From Chryseobacterium aquaeductus (GTDB lineage: Bacteria > Bacteroidota > Bacteroidia > Flavobacteriales > Weeksellaceae): 64,000 nucleotides of DNA. Numbering within the stretch: position 1 is the first letter of the stretch; every line of letters begins with the position of its first letter. This document shows positions 51,613-61,059 of this stretch, in pieces. The position numbers and the translations under genes were made by a program. The notes beneath the pieces are model-generated. The model did not search any database. It saw nothing but the letters and a program-made list of their open reading frames with translations, and was not told the DNA's origin. The stretch covers positions 2,170,001 to 2,234,000 of the forward strand of contig NZ_CAJIMS010000001.1 of the NCBI RefSeq assembly GCF_905175375.1, read 5' to 3'.

Positions 51613-54432
51613 TTAGTACCAACCTCTTCTTGCAGCATTTATGATTGTACTTAAATTCAGAATCAAGGTATATCTGATGCGTTTTCCGTAATCTTTAAAG
51701 CTCGGTTCAAATCCTAAAGAAGATTGCACGGGAAAGTAAATTTCAAGAAAATCAGGAATCACCCTTACTTTCACACCGCTGTCCCAGATGAACTGTGTAG
51801 GATTGTTTTTATTTTTATAAACTCCGGCATCTGCATAGATGTGGAAGATTTTCCAGACGCTTGTGTCAACATTGAAAGAGGTAATCCATTGATTTACAGT
51901 TCCGGGAATGAACGATTTAAATCCGCCATCCGCCAAAATAAATTGTTGGGATAAAATACCGCCTGTTGCACTCTGACCCAAAAGGTTGTAAGAAAAAGAA
52001 TAATCTGAAACTCTGGCAATTCCGAAATCGAACGTGTTGTTTCTTGTTTCATTTCTTGCAAAATATCCTGCAAATAATCTTAAACTCAACTTTTGTCTTG
52101 GTGCAAACTCCCATCGGTAAAAGGCTTCTCCTGTAATTTTATTGAAATCTCGCATTGCCTGAGTGCTGATGCTGAAACTTTTCTCATGAATCATCTGGTT
52201 GTCGGCATATCCATATCCTAAAGCCCAAAGATTGTATTTGTCATAATCTTGTTCTGCAATCATCTTCGCATTCAGATCTCTTTGAAAATAATTGTATGAA
52301 AAACTGATTCCCTGGCTCACGGTGCTTCGTGGGTCTTTTCTAAAATTTACATTAGAATATAGTGAAGCTTTTCGGTAAGCCAGATCAAAATCGTAATGAA
52401 AATAAGATCCCGAAACTCCGAAAGTTAGACTTTGTACAATACTTTCCGCAGGAAGAAAAGAGTAGGCAACAGCACCGGAACCTGTGAGTTTTCCTGTTCC
52501 TGTACTGAACGATGGTGTGATGGAATACAGGAATTTCTGATCAAATAAAGATTGGTTTTTAAAATTCATTCCGATCAAAAATTTGTCATACGTATTGGTA
52601 AATCTTATTCTTGGGTTCAGATAAATTTCGTTAAACTCAGGATTAGGAATATCTTTTATGAGTTTAAATTTAATTTTTTTTGAATTTGAAAACAAACCTT
52701 TTGTATACAAAAAATTGTCTCTGTAATTGGCTTCCGGAAAAATGTAATCGTCATTGAGTGTGATTTTATAAATGTTTTCTGCAGGAAGATCAACGGTTTT
52801 CAGCCTTTCATTTTTCTCTGTCTCTATCCAATATGATTTTGTTTCGCCATCTCTGGTTTGAGTTTCCAGTTTTACAGGAATGGCTTCATCGGTGTTTTTG
52901 GCAATTTTTATTTGTAGAGATTCATCTTTTGCCTTGAACCTTTTAAGTTTAAAATTGATTCTTTTTTTGTGTTTCAAAAACTCTGTTAAATAATCGGTTG
53001 AAGAATCTTTTTCCGAAAGCTGTTTTAGAAATTCTTCAGGATTAATTTGCTGATCTCTGTTTTCGGCAATATATTTTTTAAGTAAATTATTAAAATTTTC
53101 TTCACCCATTTTATCGGCAGAAAAGCTAAAAAGGCTTCCTGTTTCAAAACTGCTGATCGCCATGTCATTGAAATTGCTGAGAGCAGAAAAAGGCTCATCT
53201 ATTTTCTGATCCAGATTCTCAGACATGATGTACTGATACGCCAAACCATAGCGGTCGAGCAATTTCACATCCGAAGCGTGAAACCATTTTAAAGGTTTTA
53301 TACCAAAAATACTGGTTTCCGGAAGATTGCCCAAAAGTTTGGTGTCTCCGTAGAATTTTTTCAGATATTGGGTTTCCAGATAAGATTTCAATCCGTTTTT
53401 AAACCAATGATAATCTTCTTTATCGGTAATGATGCTTTGGTCAAGAATTTTTTTGGCGATGATCCCAAAATAATCCATATCTACTTTTTCAGCGTCTGTA
53501 AATAATTTAAATCTAAATTTCCAAAAGCTGATGTCATTATTCCCGAAAAAATCTTCCTTGGCTCTGAATTTATCTGAAATAAATAGTTTTTGAGGAACGA
53601 AACCAATTTTGTCTTTGATAAATTTTAAATGAAGCGGAAGAAAAAATTCTAAATTCTGAATTTCCTGCTGACTGATCGCGTAACCGAATTTAATCTCGGT
53701 CTGAATGTCTTCTGTATATACTTTGATAATCGGAAACTCATTTTTTGAAAAAACGAATTCAGGATCAGCATCTAAATATCCGTCGAAAGAATTGATGTCG
53801 CTGTGTGGTAAATTACTTTCTACAAAATAATTTGAAGGTACATCGAAATTTATGGTCCAATGAGTATTGAAGTTCACAGATTCTTCAATATCGTGATAAC
53901 TTCTTGTAGCAATATTGTCCGGATCAAAATGATCCGGAACAATAAAGAAATATTTTAAAGCGATATTATTTTCAGAAGTTCCGTAACCTGTAAATTTTTT
54001 ATCAGGAAGTTGCAGTTGATATTGAAGATTCAATATGATGCTTTCCCCGATCGGTAAAGGTTTATTTAAAACAAAAAATAGATTTTCTTCTGATAAATTA
54101 TTCAGAGAAGCTGGCAGATTTTCTCCGCTGTTTATTTTCAGATCTAAAACCTTACCCAATTCTGACGGTTTTGCAAAATGAAGACTGTTATCTCTGTCTT
54201 CAAGTTTTCTGTACACCAAAGAAGTTCCTCTTTTGTTGTAAGCAGCGATCCAATTGAGAAGTTTTATACTGTCTAAAGGCGTTTCAGAGTGATTGTGGTA
54301 AACGATTTTCTGATTTACTTCTACTATTTTTTTGTCCTTCGATAATTTTGCAGCAATATAAATGCTGTCTTTTTGTGCAGACACCTGTACAACTCCCCAA
54401 AACAAAAAAAGACAAATACTAAAATTTTTCAA
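51613..54432 (-). CDS. M1-peptidase-like (zinc ligands absent) protein fused to a C-terminal outer-membrane barrel (939 aa)
   Basis: A signal peptide (ending VSAQ, residue 19) precedes an N-terminal domain resembling the beta-saddle and catalytic fold of M1 aminopeptidases (about 20-500): LNLQYQLQLPDKKFTGYG, YFFIVPDHFDPDN and the helical DYHWFKNGLKSYLETQYL. The position of the zinc motif HExxH reads KKILD (327-331), and the third ligand glutamate appears as Asn346, so catalysis by the usual mechanism is not expected. From about residue 600 the sequence becomes a strand-rich barrel (YINPRIRF, VSQGISFSYNYFQRDL, up to ILNLSTIINAARRGWY). The domain borders are approximate and the M1 relation is by-eye. 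Confidence 0.72.
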   Translation of the reverse strand: MKNFSICLFLFWGVVQVSAQKDSIYIAAKLSKDKKIVEVNQKIVYHNHSETPLDSIKLLNWIAAYNKRGTSLVYRKLEDRDNSLHFAKPSELGKVLDLKINSGENLPASLNNLSEENLFFVLNKPLPIGESIILNLQYQLQLPDKKFTGYGTSENNIALKYFFIVPDHFDPDNIATRSYHDIEESVNFNTHWTINFDVPSNYFVESNLPHSDINSFDGYLDADPEFVFSKNEFPIIKVYTEDIQTEIKFGYAISQQEIQNLEFFLPLHLKFIKDKIGFVPQKLFISDKFRAKEDFFGNNDISFWKFRFKLFTDAEKVDMDYFGIIAKKILDQSIITDKEDYHWFKNGLKSYLETQYLKKFYGDTKLLGNLPETSIFGIKPLKWFHASDVKLLDRYGLAYQYIMSENLDQKIDEPFSALSNFNDMAISSFETGSLFSFSADKMGEENFNNLLKKYIAENRDQQINPEEFLKQLSEKDSSTDYLTEFLKHKKRINFKLKRFKAKDESLQIKIAKNTDEAIPVKLETQTRDGETKSYWIETEKNERLKTVDLPAENIYKITLNDDYIFPEANYRDNFLYTKGLFSNSKKIKFKLIKDIPNPEFNEIYLNPRIRFTNTYDKFLIGMNFKNQSLFDQKFLYSITPSFSTGTGKLTGSGAVAYSFLPAESIVQSLTFGVSGSYFHYDFDLAYRKASLYSNVNFRKDPRSTVSQGISFSYNYFQRDLNAKMIAEQDYDKYNLWALGYGYADNQMIHEKSFSISTQAMRDFNKITGEAFYRWEFAPRQKLSLRLFAGYFARNETRNNTFDFGIARVSDYSFSYNLLGQSATGGILSQQFILADGGFKSFIPGTVNQWITSFNVDTSVWKIFHIYADAGVYKNKNNPTQFIWDSGVKVRVIPDFLEIYFPVQSSLGFEPSFKDYGKRIRYTLILNLSTIINAARRGWY

Positions 54433-54506
54433 ACTGATGATAAAGCATCAAATATAACTTATTTTATATATATTTCTAATAAATTAAGTCTTGAATCGTT
54501 ATTTTT

Positions 54507-55865
54507 TTACAAAGACTCCAAATAAGCATTCCAACCTTCGGTTTTGTAGTTGAGAGCGGCTTCTTCAGGGTTTTCAGATTTATAAATTCCTCTTCCTACA
54601 ATAATAAAATCTGTATGTAGCGTCTTGAAAACATGACTCGGCGTATTATACTGCTGACCTTTTCCATCACCGGAATCTGCAAGATTGACGCCCGGAGTAA
54701 ATAGTAACATATCTTCCGGTAATTCATTTTGAGAAACGCCTCCAATCACATTGGGATGAGAAAGAGCTATTTTTAAAGCTTCTTCTCGATAGCTGTTTGT
54801 CGTTAATGTACCCTTTGATGACATTCCGATAATTGCGACAACGCCTACATTATTGAAACTGTCTAAAGATTCAAAACCTCCGATGACCTGTGAAGTGACA
54901 AAATCTGCCCATTCTGTAATTTTGAAAATTCCGCTTGTAAATTGCAATTCCTGAGTGTTTCCAATATCTGCAAATTTCCTGTCTTCCATCAATAAAAACT
55001 GATGTCTTGAAGCCAGTTCCTTCAATGGAATGATGGTATTTTGATAATCAAAATCAGAAATAATATCGATGTGAGTTTTTAAAGCAATAATATGTGGTCC
55101 TACCTTTTCTGCCAATTCAAGTAATTCCTGAGTCGTTGTAACATCGGCAGAAGCAATAAGATTAGACTCTTTTGCCAAAGCGATTTCTAATAATTTTTTT
55201 GAAACAGAATGTTGTGCATTTTCAAATTTTTCCTGATAAGAAGTTCTTGTTTTCTCCTCAAACTGAATGTGATTTCCGGCAAGAAAATCCTGAATTCTTT
55301 TAACTTCATCATCAGAAAGCTCACCTTCTTCCTGCAAAATAGTACAAACTTCTGAGATATTGAAAAGCGTATGAACTCGGTAGCCTTTGCTTTCCAAAAG
55401 TTGTTTACCACCTTGTTCTCTGTCTAAAACGACAACGATATCGGCAACTTTCAGATCTTCCTGCTCAACTTCAGCGATGGTTTCTACCAAAGATTTTCCG
55501 GAAGTGATGACATCTTCCACCAAAAGACAATTTTGTCCTTTCTGATAAATTCCTTCAATCATTTTTTTTGTTCCGTATTCTTTGGCTTCTTTTCTTTTAA
55601 TAATTAATGGAATGTAACTTTCGAGAGACATCGCAGTTGCCATCGGAAGGGCAGCGTACGGAACTCCGCAGATCAGATCAAAATTATCTAAAGGAAGCAT
55701 ATCCAATAAATAATTTGCCAAATTTTTCAAAATTTTGGGATCTGAAGCTAAAGGTCTTAAATCTACATAAAACGGACTTTCAATTCCACTTTTTAAGGTA
55801 AACCTTCCAAATTTGATGATGCCGAGTTTGTAGCACTCTAAAAAGAATTCTTTTTTACTTTCCAT
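54507..55865 (-). CDS. Bifunctional orotate phosphoribosyltransferase/OMP decarboxylase (UMP synthase)
   Basis: A 452-aa fusion carrying the last two steps of UMP synthesis. The N-terminal OPRT domain (about 1-200) has the PRPP-binding motif LLVEDVITSGKS (114-125). The C-terminal OMP decarboxylase domain (about 215-452) has ALKTHIDI with Lys263 and the catalytic array EDRKFADIGNT (294-304), followed by GVNLADSGDGKGQQYNTP and IIVGRGIY. The domain order and these decarboxylase motifs are those of eukaryotic UMPS rather than of typical bacterial PyrF. It stands alone on the strand. Confidence 0.93.
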   Translation of the reverse strand: MESKKEFFLECYKLGIIKFGRFTLKSGIESPFYVDLRPLASDPKILKNLANYLLDMLPLDNFDLICGVPYAALPMATAMSLESYIPLIIKRKEAKEYGTKKMIEGIYQKGQNCLLVEDVITSGKSLVETIAEVEQEDLKVADIVVVLDREQGGKQLLESKGYRVHTLFNISEVCTILQEEGELSDDEVKRIQDFLAGNHIQFEEKTRTSYQEKFENAQHSVSKKLLEIALAKESNLIASADVTTTQELLELAEKVGPHIIALKTHIDIISDFDYQNTIIPLKELASRHQFLLMEDRKFADIGNTQELQFTSGIFKITEWADFVTSQVIGGFESLDSFNNVGVVAIIGMSSKGTLTTNSYREEALKIALSHPNVIGGVSQNELPEDMLLFTPGVNLADSGDGKGQQYNTPSHVFKTLHTDFIIVGRGIYKSENPEEAALNYKTEGWNAYLESL

Positions 55866-55961
55866 TATTTTTTATTAGATATTGCAAATTTAAGGATTTG
55901 AAGTCATGCCCGAAAATTTAAAATCAATTTCTCACTAAAAATGAACAGGCGACATTTTTGA

Positions 55962-56657
55962 ATGATTAATTTTATATATTTAAAAGGAATTTACAGGTAC
56001 AAATTTTTACCAATGCAAATGTTGAAAAAATTGATCATTTTTAAAATTGAATTGAGGCTGTTGCTATTTCTCATCATAGCATTTATTTTTACAACCGCGA
56101 TAGGAACAGTTTCACATGAATATGGGCATTTTGTTGCTGCAAAATTTCGCGGAATAAATATGCAAATTCATTACGCTTATACAAGTTATATATATGATGG
56201 AAACTTAAGAGGAGCAGATAATTTTGATAAATTTATCGTCACATTAGGCGGACCAATTCAAACTATGCTCACTGGGACTTTAGGATTGATTTTGCTGTTT
56301 ATTTTTCAAAAAAATCAGAAAGCTTGTACTTTAAACTTTAAACACTGGTTTTGTATATTTTTATCTCTTTTTTGGCTAAGACAAACTGCCAATTTTACAA
56401 TGTGGATGATCGGATATTTACTGGAAGGCAAATTTTCAACAAGATGCGATGAAATACGATTAGCCAAATATTTAGAATTACCCAATTGGTCCATTATTTT
56501 ATCAACCGCATTTTTAGGTTTTATTATTACAATGATTGTTATTTTTAAATTTATACCTGTCAATAAGAGATTTACATTTATAATTGCGGGATTCGCTGGT
56601 GGGATTTCAGGCTATATGATCTGGCTTGAACTTTTAGGTAAAATCATTATGCCGTAA
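55962..56657 (+). CDS. Integral membrane protein with HEYGH motif (M50-like)
   Basis: A 231-aa protein with about five to six transmembrane helices. The first contains SHEYGHFVAAKFRGI, an HExxH metal site (residues 52-56) followed by a pattern like M50 site-2 proteases. A helix with TLGGPIQTMLTGTLGLIL resembles the N-P-x-G-type second region, but the classic third-ligand aspartate motif is not obvious. The start is uncertain: ATGs at 55962, 56013 and 56019 are all possible, and the later two would begin directly before the first hydrophobic stretch. Very AT-rich. Confidence 0.75.
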   Translation: MINFIYLKGIYRYKFLPMQMLKKLIIFKIELRLLLFLIIAFIFTTAIGTVSHEYGHFVAAKFRGINMQIHYAYTSYIYDGNLRGADNFDKFIVTLGGPIQTMLTGTLGLILLFIFQKNQKACTLNFKHWFCIFLSLFWLRQTANFTMWMIGYLLEGKFSTRCDEIRLAKYLELPNWSIILSTAFLGFIITMIVIFKFIPVNKRFTFIIAGFAGGISGYMIWLELLGKIIMP

Positions 56658-56667
56658 ATTATCAAAA

Positions 56668-56693
56668 AAAACCATCCTTTGAAGAATGGTTTT
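56668..56693. terminator. Bidirectional terminator
   Basis: AAAACCAT (56668-56675) pairs with ATGGTTTT (56686-56693), with further pairing beyond one mismatch. It lies between convergent genes. Confidence 0.75.
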
Positions 56694-56697
56694 GAAT

Positions 56698-57042
56698 TTA
56701 CTTAATGATTTCAGCGTCAATTATTTTAGAGCTTTCAGTGCTGTGTTTTTTCTCGGCTTCCCAAAGTAAAAACTTGTCTACTTCTCTTATCAGCTTCGGA
56801 ATTGCTAATGACAATACTGCAATATCATCCAAAACACCCGCAACGATAATGAAATCCGGAATGATGTCAATAGGCGAAAGCACGTACAAAAGACCGATCA
56901 ATGGGAGAATAAGATCCATCGATTTTACAGGATATTCTCCTTTTCTCCACATATTCACCATCCTGAAGATGTCTGGTATTTTTTTTACAAATCCCTTATG
57001 GCTGATTGCTTGTTTTGCTAAATTAATTTTTGAATATTTCAT
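56698..57042 (-). CDS. YkvA/DUF1232-family protein
   Basis: A 114-aa protein from the ATG at 57042 (MKYSKINLAKQ). The DUF1232 core is DLILPLIGLLYVLSPIDIIPDFI followed by GVLDDIAVLSLAIP, a membrane-associated hairpin with conserved Pro and Asp residues. Function unknown. An ATG 36 bp upstream would add 12 lysine/histidine-rich residues and is less likely. Confidence 0.9.
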   Translation of the reverse strand: MKYSKINLAKQAISHKGFVKKIPDIFRMVNMWRKGEYPVKSMDLILPLIGLLYVLSPIDIIPDFIIVAGVLDDIAVLSLAIPKLIREVDKFLLWEAEKKHSTESSKIIDAEIIK

Positions 57043-57127
57043 TTTGTGTTTGTTTTTTATGTGAATATTTTTAAACACTATAAAATTCTCAAATTCTGTA
57101 CCAACAAATTATAAATTAAGTTAAACT

Positions 57128-57667
57128 TTATTTTATGATGTTATCGATAAACTGGTGGATAGATTCTGCATCCCAATCTGTTGCAGCATCTTCTTTGATG
57201 AGAATTCTCCCGTTTTGATCGAGCAGGAACGTGGTTGGAAATGCTTTTGGAAGTAATTTTTCTGAAATTGGGCTTTGTGCAATATAGACGGGAACGGTGT
57301 AATTATTTTCTTTCAGAAACTTTCTCACAGCCTGTTCTTCATCTTTCATCGCAATTAATACAAAATCAATATGCTCTTTCCGTCTGTCGTAAAGCCTTTG
57401 GATGGATGGCCATTCTTTTCTGCATGGCGGACACCAGGTTCCCCAAAAATTCAAAAAAACAGGTTTGTTTCTGAAATTCTTCATATTGGTGCTGGATACA
57501 TTAATTCCCTGAAGATCAATGTCGTAATCATCAGCTTCAATGTGTACGGCATTTTCTATCGTTGCAATCGGGAAGAATGCATTTTTGAGCTTACTTCTTA
57601 CTGCGGGAACCAAAAAAACAACTCCCAAAAGTACAAGTACAACAACGTATACGATTAATTTTTTCAT
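57128..57667 (-). CDS. TlpA-like membrane-anchored thioredoxin
   Basis: A 179-aa protein with one N-terminal membrane helix and a periplasmic thioredoxin domain. The active site is FWGTWCPPCRKEW (Cys79, Cys82) and the cis-proline region is KAFPTTFLLDQNG. It should reduce disulfides in the periplasm, as in cytochrome c maturation or peroxide defence. It overlaps the upstream thioredoxin-fold gene by 4 nt (ATGA). Confidence 0.93.
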   Translation of the reverse strand: MKKLIVYVVVLVLLGVVFLVPAVRSKLKNAFFPIATIENAVHIEADDYDIDLQGINVSSTNMKNFRNKPVFLNFWGTWCPPCRKEWPSIQRLYDRRKEHIDFVLIAMKDEEQAVRKFLKENNYTVPVYIAQSPISEKLLPKAFPTTFLLDQNGRILIKEDAATDWDAESIHQFIDNIIK

Positions 57668-58227
57668 AATAATTCTAAAATTTCCTGAATTGCATCTTTT
57701 CCTCTGTTTCTCGAATAATAAACCCGCAAATCGTTGTAAAACTGATCTTTGGTATATTCTTCAGGATTTGCTTTGTATTTCAGCAGCAATTCTTGTCCAT
57801 ATTTCGGGCGAGGTCCCCAAGAATTTTTTACTTTAAAATCTTTGTCTAAAATAATAACTTTCGGAATAGACTGTGTGCCGTTGGTCAAAAATTGATCAAT
57901 CAGGCTTGTGTCGCTGTCTCTTAGGAAAATTTTCACTTCATTCTGACCTTCAAAAAATTTTACCAAAGCAGGAACTGTGGCACTCGCATCACCACACCAA
58001 GCTTCAGAAATTATTAAAATCTTTCCGTCAAAATTCTTTGATTTTAATTCATGTAATTGTTCCTCATCAATGACGAATTTTTTCAATGTTCTGTCCATTC
58101 TCTGGATGCCGAGTTCGTAGTAAGATTTAAATTCTACATCTTTCGGATTGTCCGGATTGCTGAGTCTTTGGCTGGCAATCTTAAGATATTCTTCGAAGCT
58201 GATTGTGTTGTTCCAGTAATTTTGCAT
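57664..58227 (-). CDS. Thioredoxin-fold protein with a single active-site cysteine
   Basis: A 187-aa cytoplasmic-looking protein with the pattern LIISEAWCGDASATVPALVKFF. Cys78 is the only cysteine; the usual second cysteine of CxxC is Ala81-position sequence CGDA. The cis-Pro segment QSIPKVIIL is kept. It cannot do a normal dithiol exchange alone. It lies 17 bp after aroC and overlaps the TlpA gene by 4 nt, so the three are one operon. Confidence 0.88.
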   Translation of the reverse strand: MQNYWNNTISFEEYLKIASQRLSNPDNPKDVEFKSYYELGIQRMDRTLKKFVIDEEQLHELKSKNFDGKILIISEAWCGDASATVPALVKFFEGQNEVKIFLRDSDTSLIDQFLTNGTQSIPKVIILDKDFKVKNSWGPRPKYGQELLLKYKANPEEYTKDQFYNDLRVYYSRNRGKDAIQEILELL

Positions 58228-58244
58228 TACCTAAGTTTTTATTT

Positions 58245-59315
58245 TTAAAATTGATTTAAATTTCTTGTCTTGTTGATCAGAAAAAGATCTGCTAAAACAA
58301 AAGCTGCAAGACTTTCTATCACAGGCACCGCTCTAGGTACTACACAAGGATCGTGTCTGCCTTTTCCTTCCACAGTTACGGCGTTTCCATCTTTGTCAAC
58401 GCTGTCTTGAGGTCTTAAAATAGTTGCCACAGGTTTGAAAGCTACGCGGAAATAAATATCCATTCCGTTTGAAATTCCACCTTGAATTCCACCAGACAAA
58501 TTTGATTTTGTAGTGAAGTCGGTGTTAAAAACATCGTTGTGTTCGCTTCCCGTCATCTTTGCACCACAAAAACCACTTCCGTACTCGAAGCCTTTGCAGG
58601 CATTGATATTCAGCATTGCTTTCGCCAGTTCTGCCTGTAATTTAGAAAAAACCGGTTCGCCAATTCCTACAGGAACATTTTTGATGACACAAGTGATTGT
58701 TCCGCCGATGGTATTTCCTTCTTTCTTAATTTCTTTGATTTTCGAAATCATTTTTTCGGCAGTTTCAGTATCAGGACAACGAACTTCATTACTTTCGGTT
58801 TTAGAAAAATCTAAAGCCTGATAAGGTTTTTCACAGAAAATTTCGCCAACGGAAGAAACATAAGCATTGATTTCAATATCTTTTAAAAGTTGTTTTGCCA
58901 AAGCGCCAGCAACTACCCAATTGATGGTTTCGCGCGCAGAAGATTTTCCGCCACCACGATAATCACGAATGCCGAATTTTTGATCGTATGTGAAATCTGC
59001 ATGACTCGGACGATACGATTTTGCTATATGATCGTAATCTTTTGATTTTTGATTTTCATTCTCAATCATAAAACCGATAGGAGTTCCGGTGGTTTTTCCT
59101 TCAAATATTCCTGAAAGGAATTTCACGGTGTCGCTTTCTTTTCGCTGCGTTACGATTGCCGACTGACCGGGTTTTCTGCGGTCTAGCTCATGTTGGATTT
59201 TGTCTACATCAACCTCCAGACCTGCCGGAAAATTATTGATGATTCCGCCGTATGCCAGACCATGACTTTCGCCGAAAGTCGTCAGGCTGAGCAGATTCCC
59301 TAAAGTATTGAACAT
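58245..59315 (-). CDS. aroC: Chorismate synthase
   Basis: A 356-aa enzyme making chorismate from EPSP, the last shikimate step, using reduced FMN. Signatures: [53 protein letters not shown] and [20 protein letters not shown]. Full length. It is the first gene of an operon with two thioredoxin-fold genes. Confidence 0.97.
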   Translation of the reverse strand: MFNTLGNLLSLTTFGESHGLAYGGIINNFPAGLEVDVDKIQHELDRRKPGQSAIVTQRKESDTVKFLSGIFEGKTTGTPIGFMIENENQKSKDYDHIAKSYRPSHADFTYDQKFGIRDYRGGGKSSARETINWVVAGALAKQLLKDIEINAYVSSVGEIFCEKPYQALDFSKTESNEVRCPDTETAEKMISKIKEIKKEGNTIGGTITCVIKNVPVGIGEPVFSKLQAELAKAMLNINACKGFEYGSGFCGAKMTGSEHNDVFNTDFTTKSNLSGGIQGGISNGMDIYFRVAFKPVATILRPQDSVDKDGNAVTVEGKGRHDPCVVPRAVPVIESLAAFVLADLFLINKTRNLNQF

Positions 59316-59363
59316 AGTACAAAATTACCGATTTTTATTCAGATAATAAAGCCTTTGAAAAAG

Positions 59364-61004
59364 TTACTTTTTGTAGGAATTTCTTATTTTTTCTGTAATT
59401 TTTTTGATTTCTTTTTCTTCTTTCAAAGTCATTTTTTTTGAGAAGAATCCTTTACTGATGTCTTTCTCATCAATCAATTGCGGGAAAATTCCTGATTGCT
59501 GATAATCAAAAATAAAACTTTCAGAAATTGCCGGAATTGGTGTGTCAAAATTAAAAGGATATTTTTTTGAAACATTAAATTTCAAATTTCCGGTTTTGAA
59601 AGAATGAAATTTTTTATACTCATACGTTGAGGGCTTATACAATTGTTTCCATTCAAATTTTCCCATAAAAAATGACATTCTGTAACTCGGTATAAAATGA
59701 GCAACGACATTGGGAAAAGTGATAAAACTTATAAAAATTAAGCTTAAAAAAGAGTAGACGATGATTGATTTTTTTTTAGTAAAATATGTAAAAAGCATCA
59801 CAAAAATAATCACAAAAAAAACATCCATAAAAAATCTGTATTGTGCAGAAAAGACTAAAACTAAAATGCTTTTAATGATTAATGAAATGCAGATAAAAGT
59901 GACAATTTTATTTTTTTTAATAATAGTAAAAATGATAAAAATAAGTAAACTTAAGACAAATAAAATATGAATAAAAGATTTAATTCCATCTAAGAAAATC
60001 CATTTTCTAATATAATCTGAAGTCGAGAATTTTTGAATTTCCTCGTAAGAATATTGATTGTCGAAGGTCTTTAAAATGGCATATTTTGATGAAGATTGTA
60101 ATAAGTCCTGATCAGGTTTCCAGCTGAATCCAAAATCGATGATTGAAACGGGAAAAACAGGATAACCGAAAGTCCAGATGTTTTTTAAACAAAATAATAA
60201 TAAGATAAATATGCCCGAAATTAAAGTTTTAAAATGAGATTTAACAACGAAAGTAGAGTAGAGGAAAGCTAAAATAGGTAACCAAATCATCGTAGGTTTT
60301 ATTGCAAATACGAAAACTGAAAATGCGAATAAGAGAGATGTATTTTTGTTGTTTGATATAATTTCATTTAAAATAATTAATGAAAAAATAATCACAGGCA
60401 AATCTGGACTTGGTGATTGTGAAAACAACAATAAAAAGGGAAGAAAACATAGTTGAATCCAGGTTTTTTTTTCGGTAACGTAGATCAGATAAACAATCAG
60501 CAATACTGCGTTTATTCGCAAAAATGGATCGGCAAAATTTGAAAATCCTGCCTGAAAAATATGCCAGATCGACATTTGTCCGAGAACAAGATCTAGGTTT
60601 GAAATTCCTTTTACCAAACCAAATTCTCTCAACCATTGTATGCTTGGTAAATAATAGCCGAAATGATCTAAAATGTAAGGATAAAATGAACTGCAAAATA
60701 AAATCACAATGACGCTGATTGCCAACAGGAAATTATTTTTCTTTGAAAATTGATATAATTTAAAGTATAATTTTTCTTTAAAAAAAATGACTAGCCCAAT
60801 TAAAATTGTAGGAATTTCAACGTATAAATTGAGCGGAATAAAAAATGCAATGATTGTCCAATGTATTGAAATGCCAAAAATCCCAAATAGTATTTTACCC
60901 GAAATACCGTCATAGATTGCAGTCTTGAACATATTTTCAAGGAATTTTCCCCAACCGAAAAGTGTAGGAATTAGAATAATCGAAGAAAATAAAGTTAACA
61001 GCAT
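59364..61004 (-). CDS. Polytopic membrane protein of unknown function (LIC_10190-like)
   Basis: A 546-aa protein with about ten to twelve transmembrane helices in the first 430 residues and a soluble C-terminal tail. The pattern YILDHFGYYLPSIQWLREFGLVKGISNLDLVLGQMS and the overall layout recall polytopic glycosyltransferase-like families such as LIC_10190; this is weak. It is noticeably more AT-rich than its neighbours. The start at 61004 (MLLTLFSSII) is an ATG; the frame is open upstream only through a TTG at 61031 inside a terminator stem. The ATG follows the T7 tract of that terminator directly. Confidence 0.75.
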   Translation of the reverse strand: MLLTLFSSIILIPTLFGWGKFLENMFKTAIYDGISGKILFGIFGISIHWTIIAFFIPLNLYVEIPTILIGLVIFFKEKLYFKLYQFSKKNNFLLAISVIVILFCSSFYPYILDHFGYYLPSIQWLREFGLVKGISNLDLVLGQMSIWHIFQAGFSNFADPFLRINAVLLIVYLIYVTEKKTWIQLCFLPFLLLFSQSPSPDLPVIIFSLIILNEIISNNKNTSLLFAFSVFVFAIKPTMIWLPILAFLYSTFVVKSHFKTLISGIFILLLFCLKNIWTFGYPVFPVSIIDFGFSWKPDQDLLQSSSKYAILKTFDNQYSYEEIQKFSTSDYIRKWIFLDGIKSFIHILFVLSLLIFIIFTIIKKNKIVTFICISLIIKSILVLVFSAQYRFFMDVFFVIIFVMLFTYFTKKKSIIVYSFLSLIFISFITFPNVVAHFIPSYRMSFFMGKFEWKQLYKPSTYEYKKFHSFKTGNLKFNVSKKYPFNFDTPIPAISESFIFDYQQSGIFPQLIDEKDISKGFFSKKMTLKEEKEIKKITEKIRNSYKK

Positions 61005-61007
61005 AAA

Positions 61008-61037
61008 AAAAGATTGCCTAAAAATAAGCAATCTTTT
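61008..61037 (-). terminator. Terminator of the glycine-zipper lipoprotein, abutting the next start codon
   Basis: AAAAGATTGC and GCAATCTTTT (61037-61008 on the - strand) form a 10-bp stem and 10-nt loop, followed by T7 and then ATG at 61004. The loop holds TATTTTTA, one base from the -7 consensus. Confidence 0.78.
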
Positions 61038-61059
61038 AATTTATATGAAATCGGTTTAG

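Noticed and set aside
61005..61031. TTG start giving nine extra residues to the 546-aa membrane protein
   Set aside because: The extension lies in the terminator stem-loop of the upstream gene and has no family support; ATG at 61004 starts the first hydrophobic helix.
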